64,000 nucleotides of DNA from Halicephalobus mephisto (GCA_009193035.1 SWDT01000058.1:372001-436000); one strand, 5' to 3'; shown: positions 24,050-38,139, counted from the stretch's first letter. Program-made: numbers and translations. The notes: generated from the letters alone by a model not told the origin.

Positions 24050-24440
24050 TTTTCGTGTCGAAATTAAAATTTTATTTTTGTTATAAAATAATATTTTTAG
24101 AATTTCTTTATGTAAATTAAATTCATATTTACATTTACAATTTATTATTAATTTTATTATTTTTGAATTTAAAAAAAATTATTTTTTATTTTTTTAAAAT
24201 AATTTTAAAATTAAATTAAATAATAAAATTAATAATAAATTAATAATTATTTTTGCAATTTTTCGATTTAAAAAAAGTAATTTTTTATTTTTTAAAATAA
24301 AATAAAATTGCAAAAATAATTATTAATTTATTATTTTTGAATTTAAAAAAAGTTATTTTTTATTTTTTTAAAATAATTTTAAAATTAAATTAAATTGCAA
24401 AAATAATTATTAATTTATTATTAATTTTGTTATTTTTGAC
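24050..24440. repeat. AT-only low-complexity tract with internal inverted repeats
   Basis: Almost pure A/T, including AATAATTATTAATTTATTATT and its complement several times, so it can fold back on itself. No gene. Confidence 0.55.
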
Positions 24441-25179
24441 TCTTAAAATAATAATTTTAAAATCTGTTGCATGGCAGTTTGCCAGGAGTTTTCTTTGTTG
24501 TAGACAGCCGTTGGCATCATCGAGTCGGAACATAAGGGACCAACTTGACAGACAACTCTGGAACTGGAAAAGGGCCAAATATTCGCAGCTGCTCTTTTTT
24601 TAAGTTTTGAACGGACTCGTTTTTGCACTCTCGAGAGTGAAACAACCCTCTGACGCTCCTCAAGACACTGCTTGCCACTATGCCACTAAAAAAGTCTGTC
24701 CTAAAAAACTTGTGCCAGTCGTCTGTCTGCCCCCAGGCCACTTAAAAATTCGGATTTTGAAACCTTCATCATTTTCAATTTTAGGCTTATCTTTAAAATT
24801 ATCTTTTGTCTTTCGAAAAATTGTCATTTTTTTGACACAAACTTTGTCAAATTTCATCTTTGGTCTCTAAATTGTAATATTTTCAACTTTCAAAAATAAT
24901 ATTTTTTGCAAGTTTTAATTGGCTCGGCCGTTCTTGGTTTTTTTAGTGGATGAAATTCGAGACTAGTTTTGGACTTTTGGGCCAGACATTGCCTCTGGGA
25001 TTTTTCGAAGGTCTAATGTTCAACGTCGAATTTGGGTATTGTCCACAGTTGGGTTCAGAGGCAGTAAAAACGCAGCTTGATGTTACTTCCTCTTTCGAAA
25101 GTCTGGGGTCTGGGAAAAACAATTTGAAAGAAACCGAGAATGTGACAACATTAGGGACATTCCAGTCACTATTCTGAAA

Positions 25180-25690
25180 AGATAAATAAACTTAACTTTA
25201 CTACCCAAAAGCTAACTCTGAATTGATTATTTAACAGTGACTGAGAAGAGTAATTTATATTTTCAGTCACTATCCAAGTGAAAAATATAAATTTTTATCG
25301 TATTAAAAATTATTATTTATTTTTGGATAGTGACTGAAAATATAAATTATTCTTTCCAGTCACTATCCAAATGAAGTAACTAATTTTTATTTTTGTCATA
25401 TTATCGAAAACTAATTTTATTTTTGGATAGTGACTGAAAATATAAATTATTCTTTCAGTCACTATCCAAATGAAGTAATAATTTCTAATATGATGAAAAT
25501 TTATTTATTTATTTTTGGATAGTGACTAACGGGGTGATTTATCTTCTTTTCAGTCACTATCCAAATGAAGCAAATAAATTTTATTTTCTTATTTTATTAC
25601 CTAAAGAATTAACTCTGATTTTACTTTCAGATAGTGACTGAAGAGAATTATTTACTTTCTTTTCAGTCACTCTCCGGATTCGTCATTGGA
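25180..25690. repeat. Array of GGATAGTGACT palindromes (block 1)
   Basis: At least five units of the form GGATAGTGACTGAAA ... TTTCAGTCACTATCC with arms of about 12-15 bp and a short AT spacer (for example near 25325-25370 and 25425-25470). Units are separated by AT-rich DNA with AATGAAGTAA. Confidence 0.7.
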
Positions 25691-26589
25691 GCTGATTTTT
25701 AATTTAAAAAACGTAATAGTACTTTTAGATAATGCCTATTGTGGACTGTTTACTATTCATTTAAGTCACTTTCATCATTTTCGAAGTCTCACACCTCTGA
25801 TGTGATTTTCCAACTTCACTAAAAACACGTATTTCTTTCATTTGTGTCTGAAACGTGATCTTCTGAATTTTTTGTTTCCCGGTCATTTATGACCATCCAA
25901 CCAGTCAGGAATGTCTGGTTTCGGATTTCAATTCATCCAATCTCATTTTTTGTTTAAACTTTATAATGTTTAAAAAGGGCAAATTGTTTAACCTTGGTCC
26001 CGACACGAAACATATTTCTTAATTCAGATATTGATGATTTTTAAATAATTTTTTATTTGGCGAATTTTGGATGTTTTTGTTCATTTAATAAAAAATTAAA
26101 AAATATTATTTTTCGTGTCTGGACCAAAGTTCGACGAATTGGTCGGATTCTTTAAATAGACTTCCCGATACCTGTATCTGGTCTTGTTTGGATTCCCTTC
26201 AAATAGGCCTAATTTGGTCTCGGAGACAAATTGCAACAAGAGAAACGAGGAATTGAGGAGACCAGGAAAACCATTTGCTCAACTGGAGAGTGGACGGCTC
26301 CTCCGGGATTTTGTCGCCACAGATGCGTCTCTTCCATCTTTTGTCCAAGTGTCAGCGATGACAACTCGACTCCCGTTCCGAAAATTTATCAAAACTGTTT
26401 TCTCTTTTCTTTTTGGATTTATTATGGAACATGAATTGATTTACAATAAGGAAGTAGATTTTAATAATTTTTATTTGATGACAGTCGTGTCGAAATTATT
26501 TATTTACGGAGTTTTTCATTACTGTAAATAAGTCATTATTTGGACTTTCCATTTGGAAATTTCCCACTATCGAAAAATCAACTCTATTA

Positions 26590-27260
26590 ATCGTCGGATA
26601 GTGACTGAATAAAGTGGTTTTTAGTCACTATCCAAGATTGTCATTGGAGTGTTTTTTGGTCGCTAGAAAAATGTTTCAATAGTAAATATGGATAGTGACT
26701 ATTTGGTTGAAAAAATTTATTTTTTGTCACTATCCTTGATTACTTTAACAATAACTTTGAATAGTGACTGTTTTTTAAGAATTTATTTTTCAGTCACTAT
26801 CCAAAATTATAATTGCGCAATTTTGAATAGTGACTATTTTTTAAGAATTTATTTTTTAGTTACTATTCGAGGTTATTTTTGAAGTTATTTTTTAAATTAA
26901 AAATTGTCCGAACAGTAATTCTGGATATTAACTATTTTGTATTTAAAAATTTGTCTTTTCGGTGATTATCCAAGATTACCATTGGAGCTGTTTTTCGATT
27001 AAGAGAAAACTACTTTGCACACAAACTATGTAACCTTTAGCTCAGTAACAAATTCAAATAGTCACTATTAAGTTGTAATTTTTGTCACAAATGTAAAATA
27101 TTGATGAAAATGTGACGATTATGTTACATTTCGCAATTTTTAAAAATAAAAAATTACAATTTTTTGTGTATTGGAGCTGTTTTTGGATAGTGATTTTGAC
27201 AGGTCTAATGAATTTTGGATAGTGACTAGGAAGTCCTAATGAGTTGGAAATAGACACTAT
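26590..27260. repeat. Array of GGATAGTGACT palindromes (block 2)
   Basis: Palindromes near 26593-26636, 26690-26745, 26757-26806 and 26824-26870 repeat at about 65-95 bp, with shared TTTTTTAAGAATTTATTTTT spacers in the last two. Degenerate and single arms continue to 27260. Confidence 0.65.
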
Positions 27261-28869
27261 CCGAAATTTCTACACAAAAAAGAAACGTAATTTTTAGTAT
27301 ATTAGGAAATGGAAATTATCATTATTAAGTTATAGTTTTTATGACAAATGTCGAATGTTTATGAAAAATGAGACGATTGTGTTACGTTTTCGTCACATTT
27401 CGAAATTGTTACAAGGCCGAAAGTTGCGTTTTTTGCGTGTATAATCCTGGACAGTGGCTGGTTTACTTTCTTTCCAATTTCCCGCTCATCTCAGCTTTAA
27501 TATCCTTTGCTAATTGCCGTTTTATTGCGGCTTCATGTAGCTCTCCTCGCGGGTGTTCAATTCTATTCATACTTAATCCAATTTATCCATAAAAATGAAA
27601 CCGTCTGGATCCTTCCTCCTTTATTAGGGGTCATTTGGGTCTTCTTCCGGTCCACACGTACAAATCTATATTTCCATGTTTATAATATACAAAATTTTTT
27701 TCGGAGAAAAATTTCGACAAAAACAGATAAAAAATCATGTTTACTATTTTATTCAATTTTAAAAATAGAAATTTTGCAATTTTTAATTCGGAAATAATCC
27801 AGATCGATCGTGATTTGATTATTGTTTTTTGAGCAAGACCTATGCTTTTTGCCTTTGGAAAACAATGGACCAAACTGAGGGGCAATTTTCTAATTTCAGT
27901 GACTAGACCAAAAGTCGTTTTCGATTTTTGAATTTTTTTACAAATTTCGTAGTAATTTAAAAAAATAAATTTAAAATTAAATTTTACGTTTAAAATAGAA
28001 CATGATGTAATTTTTCAGCGGTGTTTAAAAAGTTGTTAATCGAGTAGTCAAAAATACAAAGATATTTTTTAAAAACTTCCGGCTTAAATCCAGAATCCGG
28101 ACTTGAAGGCCGATAAGCCGTGTTCATTGACATTCTTATTTATCTAAAAAGTTTCTTTATTTCCTTTATTTTTAAAAACAAAATTAATTATTTATAAATT
28201 CGAAGATCAAAACACATCCATTTCTTCGGTTTTTCAAAAATCCACTGGACTAAAGATTATTTCTTTGTCCACTCCAGTAATCCATCCGAAAAAGTCCTTT
28301 TTCAGGTGTAAACCCCTCTGGATTTTGTCGGATTTTCCGGAATTTCAGATATTCTTCGTTACTGGGTCGTTGCCAAGTTAATTTTCGAAACCGGACACTT
28401 CTCAAAGAAGACCCACGTGGACTTTTGGGGATTCAGTTATTAAATAATTTATTTCCGACTTTAGTTTCGAGAATTGTCCTTTCGAAATTTATCGAAAAAA
28501 TACTATTTTTCCAACTTTGTTTTTAAAGGCCTCAAAACTAGTTTTTTAATCCGTCATAACCCGGTAAATCTCTCCAAAAACGACAGATTTGGTTTTTTTT
28601 AACTAATCAAAAATTTGGATTTTTTCGAAATGCTAAGTTGGAATTATTCATAAAATGAGAATCTGGAATGCCAGGCAGATGTTTTGCAAAAAGGCCATGG
28701 GCTAATTTAAATTTAACCAAATCAGTACAATTTGGCCTTTCTTAGTTTGACCTGAAAGGAATTTTTAATTTTGGAAGATGACTAGTCTTGTTTATTTAAA
28801 ATAAAAAATTCTTCTCAAAAAACATCTAAAAACTAAAATAGGATAATGTTTAAATTTTTAAAATCCACA

Positions 28870-29345
28870 TCCAGTCACTATCCAATACTAAATCATTATT
28901 TAAAAATTCCTTTTTTGGATAGTGACTAAAAAAATCATCAAAGAATAATTTTATTTTTTTAATTTTTATTTATTTAAAAATTCCTTTTTTGGATAGTGAT
29001 TGAAAAAAATCATCAATGAAGAATTTTATTTTTTTAATTTTTATTTATTTAATTTTTATTTTTGGATAGTGACTGAAAAAACTCATCAATGAAGAATTTT
29101 ATTTTTTTAATTTTTATTTCTGGATAGTGACTAAAAAATTCATCTATGAATAATTTTATTTTTTAAATTTTTATTTATTTAAAAATCCCATTTTTGGATA
29201 GTGATTGAAAATTACAAGAATTATTTTCCCAAGTTCCTATCTAAACGTTTGATGAAACATTTCCGGCCTTCGAAAATACTACTTCAACAGTAATCATAAA
29301 TAGTGACTAATCCTGACAGCTAATCGTCTCTCCTAGTCACTGTTT
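28870..29345. repeat. GGATAGTGACT motifs in direct tandem (block 3)
   Basis: Here the motif recurs mostly in one orientation (near 28916, 28989, 29064, 29122 and 29195), each followed by a similar AT tract containing ATCATCAATGAAGAATTTTA. A minisatellite made from one arm of the palindrome. Confidence 0.6.
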
Positions 29346-29599
29346 TCGTTCATTTTTTTGGAGTTATTTCCTGTGTTCAATCTCTTAAATCCTGGATTTT
29401 TGTTTTCGTTTCTGGATATATTAATTGTTTTTATTGACTTTTTTAATTTCCTGATATTTTAATTTTTTAAATCGCTTTATATTTAAAAATTGCGATTTTC
29501 AAAGATTATTACGTCAAAAATAATTTTTTTATTATTGTAAAAATTGTAATTTTTTGAATTAAAAATCTGAGAATATCGGTGTTTCGAAAACGTTGGAAT

Positions 29600-30290
29600 G
29601 GGAAACAGCAGTACTACAATAGTCTTCACTAGAACAATAAAGATATAATTTATTTATTTCTTCCTACACAATACAGCCGAGAGTCTTCTCGTGTCCTACA
29701 GTATCCCGCATTCCTTGCTATTCAGACTTTCGCTTCAGGTCCTTTCTAGTTCTCTTTTTCAACAGTAACTTTGACAACTCAAATGAAAATCAAAGATAGT
29801 GTTCATTTTCAGTCACTATTTTTATTAAAGTTGTTTTTTGAATAGTAACTGCTAAAAACAAGGTCGTAAAGCTACCCCACCCCCTCAGGGGATCTTGTAG
29901 CGAAATGGGGACACATTCAATGTGGAAGATGGGGCGAGTCCGAGTGCTGCTGGCCCCAGCGGACCTGTAAAAACCACAGTTAGCCCTAGGGGTCAAGGTG
30001 GCAAGCCCGTCTTCGCCACACCCAGCAGTTTGTCAGAACTTCCAGATACCTGCGGATTTGGAAAGTTCCATCAAGTTCGATAACTGGGTCCCTTTTATTT
30101 TTATTTATTTTTAACTGCTAAAATAGGATACAGAAGTACTGTAATAGTCTTTACTAAGATAACAAAACAAATATAATTTACATATTTTCTCAAGCAATTC
30201 AACAGGAAATCTCATTTATGCCCTACAGTATCCCGCATTCCTTGATATTCAGGCCATCGCCTCGGGTTCTTTTCAGTTTAGTTTTCTGTC
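29600..30290. repeat. Pair of about 160-bp direct repeats flanking a GC-richer segment
   Basis: Copy 1 (about 29600-29760) and copy 2 (about 30125-30290) share AGTACT.AATAGTCTT.ACTA, a TATAATTTA block and CCTACAGTATCCCGCATTCC. The 525-bp spacing and the enclosed GC-richer DNA suggest ends of an old element, though I cannot name it. Confidence 0.5.
29855..30085. other. GC-rich island of unknown nature
   Basis: Strikingly GC-rich for its setting, with pairable segments such as GGTGGC ... GCCACACC (29997-30030) and CCCC/GGGG blocks around 29876-29910. No long frame on either strand is convincing. It may be part of a mobile element or a structured RNA. Confidence 0.3.
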
Positions 30291-32469
30291 CCAAAAAATA
30301 AAAAATGAATTTTTTAAATAAAGTGAAAAGTCAGTGTTTGAAAGGTCACGGGTTCAAATCCCAGTCAAACAACATTCGACATTTATCCAATTTGTCACGC
30401 TTATGATGTTGACTACCACTTTAGGAAGCACTTTAAACCACTTTCGATATCTGGAAGTCAATAAACAACTTCGTAAATTTCGGTTTCGAACGTTTTTTGA
30501 AATTTTTTATTTAAAAATAATTTCAAAAACCGAATTTTTTTATTTTTTATTTTTTAGGAAATAAGTATTATTGATTTTTTGTATTTTATTTTTCACAGAA
30601 TCAACTTTACTTTTCCAAATGTCCCTAAAACGTCGAATTCTAATTTGTTTTTTAAATTTTTAAATTTTTTTTATTTTTTTGAACATGTTTTTTGATAACT
30701 GTAGATCATGGTTAGGGATTTCTGATTTATATATAAATGAGAAAATGTACAAAATTTATTTATAGAACCGGAAACACAAGATACAAAAACAACTTTAATA
30801 AAATATTGCGCAATTTAATTTTTTCATCGACGCAACAATCGTAATTTTTTTGTTAGCCTCAGGGTATTTCCCTTCGGGACCAACACTGCAAATTTTTACT
30901 CAAATAAATGATACATGATCCGAGGATGAACTAAAAAATGAAACTTGTAATTACCACGTAAGAAAAGTAAACAACTTGTGACTATCCTGAAACCTTCAAC
31001 AAACAAATGTTTTTCGATTTTTCGAAGAAACTGGTGACTTCTGTTTTTTGTGAGACCGCCGAAGGCGATTAGGCCTTCATGAGTTGTTTTCTTTGTAAAC
31101 TTGAGCTTTTTTGCAAATTACTACTTTTAGTAACTTTTTAGAAAACTTCCAAAACGTAGAATTATAATTGGGACATTTTTCTAGAAAATTTAGCCGGAAA
31201 TTAGTTTTTGCGATACTGTAGTGCAAAAAATGTTTTCATTAAATATTAATTTTTACAATGTAGTTTTGCATGTTTGGAATTATATGGTGTTTGGTTAACG
31301 AGAAAATTTGAATTTAAAAATTTTTTATTTTTAAAGTTTTCTGAATTATTGCTAAAATTATAATTTTTACATGTTTGTATTGTAGTTGATTTATAATTAT
31401 ATTTAGAAACTTTTGTACAAAATACAAAAATTTCTTTTTTATTTCCTGGTCTTTGGCGTTCTTTAAACTGTGGTTTGTCAAAATTTTTAATTTTTTTATT
31501 TTTCAAAATTTTTTAATTTTTTCAAACTTTTTATTTTTTCAAAAATTCTAAAATCACGTATTATTTTACTCATTCAATCCTTTTTTCTCATTAAAATTAT
31601 TATTTTTCTATTTTCTTGATGACCTCTGACCGAAACTAAAATTATTTATTTTAAATGAAAAATAATTTTTTTCAAAATTTTGAATAAAAATATTTTTTTA
31701 AATTTGAAATTAAAAATTATTTCTTAAATTTTTAAATAAAAAACATTATTTTTTTCAAATTTGAATAAAAAATTATTTTTAAAAATTTTGAATAAAAAAT
31801 TATTCAATTTTTAAAAACTTTAAATAAAAAATCATTTTTGAATTTTTAGTTGATTTTTAGTATTGTCTACTGTACTTAAAAATGATTCCTAAAATGAATC
31901 ATATGGGATCAAACATCGACAAATTTAAGGATAGTGCTGATGTTTGAGCTGCTAAGAACTCCAAAATTCAAGCCAAAGGCTATTTCAACATTGTTTACTT
32001 TTGTGTTTTTTATTGAAGTCATTCCATCGTTGTGGAGGTGGTTTGTCAACAATTTCATCTCAGATGGGGTCTGAGAAAGATGTGGAACTTTTTACTCGGA
32101 CCATTTATTTTAATTACTTTAATAGAAAATTTAAAAATATATCCTTAGGGTTTTTAGGGCAAGAATTTTATCAAAAAGATTTTTATTTTTTTAAAGATCA
32201 TTTTCGCAACAAATTGAAAATATTTTTATGAAATTTCGAAAATCTGTTTTTTGGATTAAATCGTAGTTTGAATTTTCGGAAATATTTAAATAAAAATTAG
32301 AGGTTTGTGATTTCGAAAATGTGTCAAATGTGTGTTTGATGATAGGAGAGTACAGACGACTTGTCAAATAGAATCTATTTCGAATTTTGAGACAGATTTA
32401 AAAATAAATCTGTGCAGAATTACCCTGTATAGATCATTTTCCACTACACACAAAAATGAGTACATGATA

Positions 32470-33065
32470 TATAATGTATGGATGCATTGTAATAATTCTG
32501 ATGTATCGGATACAATGTATCTTATGTATCCATATATTATGTTGATATAAGTGAATTGTGTTTAATATATCGATGCATTGTAATAATTTTGATGTATCTT
32601 ATATATTATATTCAATATACTGATATATTAAGTTGATATAAGTGAATTGTGTTTAATATGTTGATATATTGTAACAATTCTGATGTATCTTATATATTAT
32701 ATTCAATATACTGATATATTAAGTTGATTAAGTCTATTATGTTTAATATATCGATGCATTGTAACGATTCTGATGTATCTTATATATTATATTCAATATA
32801 CTGATATACTGATATATTAAGTTGACATTGATACACTATATTCAATGCATCTATGGATTTTAACGACTTTGATGTATCGGATACATCATATTCAATGTAC
32901 TAATATATTTAGTTGATATCGGCTCATTAAATATATTGTATCTGACGCATCAAAACGACCCTGGTGTATCGGATACATTATATTCAATATATCGATACAT
33001 TAAGTTGACGTCGATACACTATATTTGATGTGCCGGTACACTATATTTAGTGTATCCCAGACATT
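32470..33065. repeat. About 91-bp AT-rich satellite
   Basis: GTTGATATAAGTGAATTGTG starts at 32541 and 32632, with related starts at 32723 and 32821. Each unit contains ATCGATGCATTGTAA-type and GATGTATCTTATATATTATA blocks. Units decay toward 33065. Confidence 0.75.
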
Positions 33066-34904
33066 AGAGCTGTTTTAATATACTCTTTTTGTGTTTATAT
33101 AAGAAGGTGCTGTAGAAATATTTTTATCATATGAAAGACCCCTATACCGACCCAGTTTTCTCAATCTTGATAACCCGATTTGGGAGAAATGTCCAGATTC
33201 CTTAAGGGATGAACAAGACCTGATTGATATGCAGAAACACGTGTATTTCATTTTCACTCAGGACTACGTAAAGTGTATTCCGGAAATTTTCGAAATTTCA
33301 TAATTCCGTACAAATATAACTTCGTGTTGGGTGGTTTGAAATTTTTTTATTTCGAAATTACCCACAGAAAGCGAAATCTGCTTGTCGAAACCGAAAAGTC
33401 CAGTTTCCGTCCACTTGTCCCAAGTTACTTTCTCTCACTTAGGAATCACATTATTTAATAGTCTCATTTTTTGTTTTTTTTAATCACATGTTCGAAAAAT
33501 TTGAGAATTTTTAATTTCCCAAGCCACGAGTTATTTAAAAAGCTTTAACCTTGGATTTTTGCCATATGAAATTCGAATCCATGGATCCAAAGTTCTTTTT
33601 TCCATTTCCTTTCCAAGTCTAGTTATTTTTTGCTGCACTCTTGTTGCTGACGGATGAGAGAGCTCCTGAAATCAGCTGACTGGACTTGCGGAGTCATTGC
33701 AAAACACGTACACGTTTTTTGAACGGCGCCAGAGTTTTCCTCTTAGTCGAGGATTTGACTGACTTTTCCTCGATAATGTGTTAGTTTTACTTTATTTTCT
33801 TTAGATTATGAAACTTGAGAATTTTTGTCATGGAAAAATTTAATTTTTGATGATTATTTCGAAATTAAAAAAATGTTTATTTAAAAGATTTCGTGTTAGG
33901 ACCAAACTCACGTGTCAAAACTTTTTTGTCGAAATTCGAAATATTTAAAAAAAACCTCTGGTATTTTTATTTCGTCATTTTTGCGAAAATATTTTAGTCA
34001 TCATTTTTGTTCATTCCGAAGCTATTTCGTAAAAGTTATTTTTTACTTTTTTAGATGTTTAATTTTCTAACATTGTCAAAAAAGTTTGATTTTTGATTTT
34101 TTAATAATTTAAATGAATAAAATAATTGAATTTTATTTTGTTACTATTTGTTAAAAAACCAAATTTTCGTGTCGGGATTATTTAAAAAATTATTGGTCAA
34201 TTTTTCGCTGTTTTCAATTTTTATTATTTTTAAACATAATTGAATTTTTTTATTTTCAAAAAGACTCAGCTGATCCAGTGTCGCGTTGTTGCAAAACAAC
34301 AGCTGAGAACATACGGAAATTCATAGATTATTTTTTATATTTTTATATTTTTTTGTTTCTTTTCCATTCACGTGCTATGTAGTCCTTATCTCGACGATTG
34401 AGTTGAATTTTTTCAGATGAGCTTCCAAATGATCATCTGTCATTTTGTTTTTATTTTAAAATTATTCCATGAGATTATGATCATTGAATTCTCTTCGGAG
34501 CCGCCAGTTTTAATTAGTTTCTCTACGCCTATCAAGCCCTGATTTTCTTTTGCAAAATTCTCCGAATTTCAAAGAAAACTGAATTTCTATCAAAAAAATT
34601 TGTCTAATGATGAAAAAAAACTTTTTTTATGAACGGACGATTTGACGGAAGAACGTTTGAAAAATTTGTTTGGCATCAAGGTGAGTATCATCAAGGTCAA
34701 ACGGGTGACAAATGATATTCTTGATCAGCTTTTGAAATCTTTCATCAAAGATAAATGAAGCAGCTGTCTGGAATTTATTTCAAAGAACGAGGAACACCAG
34801 CAGTGATTTATTGGAGTTAAAACCTAAAAAATGATGGTCTGATACGTAGAACACGATAATGGAAGAAGTTTTACCTATTTCACGGAGAATCCAAAGTCTA
34901 AAAG

Positions 34905-35330
34905 TGGTATTTGTGGCATTCAAAACAGTACGCCAAAATTATTTTCCAACTTTTTCATTAAGAATACAACGCAAAAACTACAATTTGGCATTCAAAAAAG
35001 ATTGCCAAAGTTGTATTTTATTAATTATGGTAAAAATATAGTAAATAGGTTAGTATTTGTGGCATTCAAAACAGTACGCCAAAATTATTTTTCAACTTTT
35101 TCATTAAGAATACAATGCAAAAACTACAATTTGGCATTCAAAACAGATTGCCAAAGTTGTATTTTATTAATTATGGTAAAAATATAGTAAATAAGTTGGT
35201 ATTTGTGGCATTCAAAACAGTACGCCAAAATTACTTTTTGCTATTTTTCATGTAAAATATCATGCTAAAACATAATTTTGCATTTAGGAAATTTTCCAAA
35301 ATAGTTTTTATTATTATTAAATTACAGCAG
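34905..35330. repeat. 146-bp tandem repeat, about three units
   Basis: TTGTGGCATTCAAAACAGTA starts at 34911, 35057 and 35203 (146-bp spacing). The first two units are nearly identical, including GAAAAACTACAATTTGGCATTC-like and TTAATTATGGTAAAAATATA blocks; the third decays. It is transcribable as open frames but has no coding character. Confidence 0.75.
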
Positions 35331-36654
35331 TTATACTGGCACTGATAGTGTTCAGAACATAATGCCAAATTGCATTTTCCCTTGAATCATTTTCCGCAAA
35401 CGTGGGTTTTTAGATGCACTTATTTCAATGCCAAACTCATTCAAGTCGTAAAATTTAAAGATCATTTTTTTAAAATCATGTAATTTATCCCATTCAAACT
35501 CCATTTTATTCTTGTTTCATCGACAGATTTTAGTGCAAAATTCCATGGATATCTTTGTTTTTCCGATTTTGCGTGGGGTTGCTTCCGGATCCACTAAATT
35601 TTCCGATTTATTCTTGACCGCGAGTTGAAACATTTCCACCCACGTTTTCTCTTTTTCCGTCTTCAATGTCTGGCTCCTTTAATTTCGATTTTGTCGTTAT
35701 TTTTGTTTTTTTAAAATTATTTTCATTTTTACCGTACTTTAATGGAGCATCTGGCTGTCATTAAAAATCAAATTTTTTTAAAATTGAAATTTAAAAAAGT
35801 TGTTTTGACTAAATTATTCTGAAAACCAGGACCACAGGGTGCGCAACCTCGTGCAGACACATGGCCCTTGGCCAGTTTCCCCTTTCCGACCTTGCTCCAC
35901 AGCTGCCAGTCCCTTCTTGCGCGAAATCGACGTGAACAGTCAACGGACCAGCCGTTTTCGACATTTTGGCGCCAAATTTTCTTTGTCTTTTTTTACGATA
36001 AAAAAGAAACCCGTGTTTTTGTTAGTTTCAAACTTGGGATTTCTTGTTTTTGTCCAGATTTTTGACTTTTTTGAAGTCCTTGAAATGTTGATGAAGAAAA
36101 ATGACTTTCTTTGTTTTGAACAAAGTTACTTGAACCATTTGTCAACAACAATGAGGAACTGATTTTATTTTCGAAAGTCAGTAAGGATATCCGAACATCG
36201 CTAAAAGTTCAAAAGGAATATTTTTGATCCGAAAATTTCCTACTTATGCAAATCCGCCATAATCCGTTTTTAAATACCCATGTTCCGCGCGAGATATTAC
36301 GTTTCGAAAAATCACGTAGACAATTTTAAATTTATTTTCAAATAAAAATAGATCATTGATGAAATAATTGTTTGATCACGGACAAGAAAGCCATTCACAT
36401 TTTCTCATTTTTTCGATTATTCATCCTGAGACGAACGGCAGTCAGCCGAAAAACTTTTATTTTTTTTGCCGAAAATTTTGTCTGGCGCCTCCACATGTGT
36501 CATAGTGATCAGAGATCGGATTTTCTATGGAAATTAATTGTTTGCTTATTTGATATATTTGGAAATTCGTAGGTGTTTTGAGTTTTTTTACACTTTGAAT
36601 AAAATAAAAATATTTTTTACCGAATAATTTTGAATAATTTTTCGTAAAAACTGG

Positions 36655-37065
36655 TATTTACGGCATTCAAAACGAAACGCAAAAAATTTAATTCCATTGT
36701 TCCTCGATGCATAATGTTAAAATTAAATATTTTCGCTGTAAACAGATTATCAGGAAAGTTTTTCCATCATTTCCATTTGAAATGTAACGTCACAATAAGT
36801 GTCGTTGGCATTCAGAATAGAACGCCAAAAATTTAATTTTGGTTTTTTGTCACTCAACGCCAAAATTAAATATTTCTTTATTGTAGATGAGTTACTAAGA
36901 GGATTTTCTGCTATTTTCGTTCAGAACAGAACGCCAAAGTTAGTGTCGTTGGCATTCAGAACAGAACGCCAGAGTAAGACATTTTCTATTGTACATATAT
37001 TGCCAAAATGATTTCCTGTCATTTACTATACAACGCTGGAACTTTATCACTGGCATTTAGAATTA
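36655..37065. repeat. Diverged relatives of the 146-bp repeat
   Basis: GGCATTCAAAACGAAACGC, GGCATTCAGAATAGAACGCC and GGCATTCAGAACAGAACGCC recur, clearly related to the units at 34.9-35.3 kb. Confidence 0.6.
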
Positions 37066-37599
37066 AATAAAATTTTTTTCATCGATTTTTTTCATCAGAC
37101 GATTCGAAAATCGTCAAATTTTCTCTAAAAATAAGAACCTCTATTGATTCCATTTTTGTTAACTTTAATTGTTGAATAATGTTCCATTTTCACGTGTTCG
37201 AGAACGATTGCAAAATGAGCGACATTTTGTGGGTCCTTCATTTTTCGTAATTTTGTAATTTCCACCAATTTTCTTTTTTGTTATTTTCCTAACAGTCCTG
37301 CATACTTGAGTCCGTATAATTAAGTGGATGATCAAAATTCCATTTCAAATTAACGATTACAGAATTGTAAATTAGAATTCCACTCTTATTTGAGACACAT
37401 TTTTGTCCAATCACTTGAGTTGCAAAAACTACCGTTATTTCCGATCTTGATCCCTGAGAAAATTTTTTCCTGTGCCCTTGCACAACTTAGTCGTTTTATT
37501 TTTGATGAAATCGAGGCTGGCATTTATTTCCCAGGAACATGTGAAGAACACGAGAGGACCGTTTTTGGTCTAAATAAGTTATTTTACGATTTATCTTAT

Positions 37600-37810
37600 T
37601 AAAAAAACTTATTTATTTTATTAAAAAAATTAATTTTATTAAAAAACTAATTTATTTTATTTTTAAAAACTCATTTATTTTATTTAAAAAAATTTATTTT
37701 TGAAAATAATTTATTTTATTTTAAAAAATTGATTTATTTTATTTTTTTTATTTTTATAAATTTACTTTTTTAATTTTTATAAATTTATTTTTTTTAAAAT
37801 TTTTCGCGAT
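37600..37810. repeat. TTTATTTTATT low-complexity tract
   Basis: Irregular repeats of A(4-7) and TTTATTTTATT, with no other structure. Confidence 0.6.
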
Positions 37811-38139
37811 GACGAGGTTTATTCGCGCGAGATTCAAGAATTTTATGGATCGTTTCTTTACAGGATCAACTACTAGCCATTGAATCAGTCAATTTGTCAG
37901 TCATTCCAAAACTCCGCGATCATAATCCCATTTGATCGCCGACATTCTTCACATCTGACAAAATTGGCAAGTGGGTTTGATTTTGTTTTGCTCCTAATTT
38001 TGGAGATGAACGAAATTTGTACTAATCTAAGTTTTTTCGTCGCAATTTGGGGATCGAGTGAAAGCTATGATAAAATGAAGATTTCGACAAGACTACTAAT
38101 GTGAATACTGTAGTGTGATTGCCGTGCAAAAATCAACAA

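Noticed and set aside
26184..26531. Possible exon in a less AT-rich patch
   Set aside because: Two overlapping frames are open with no way to prefer either, and no matching splice partners.
30330..30375. GGTTCAAATCC resembles a tRNA B box, with TGTTTG...CAAACA around it
   Set aside because: No A box, anticodon arm or acceptor stem at the right distance, and the T stem has a mismatch. Probably chance or a distant tRNA-derived remnant.
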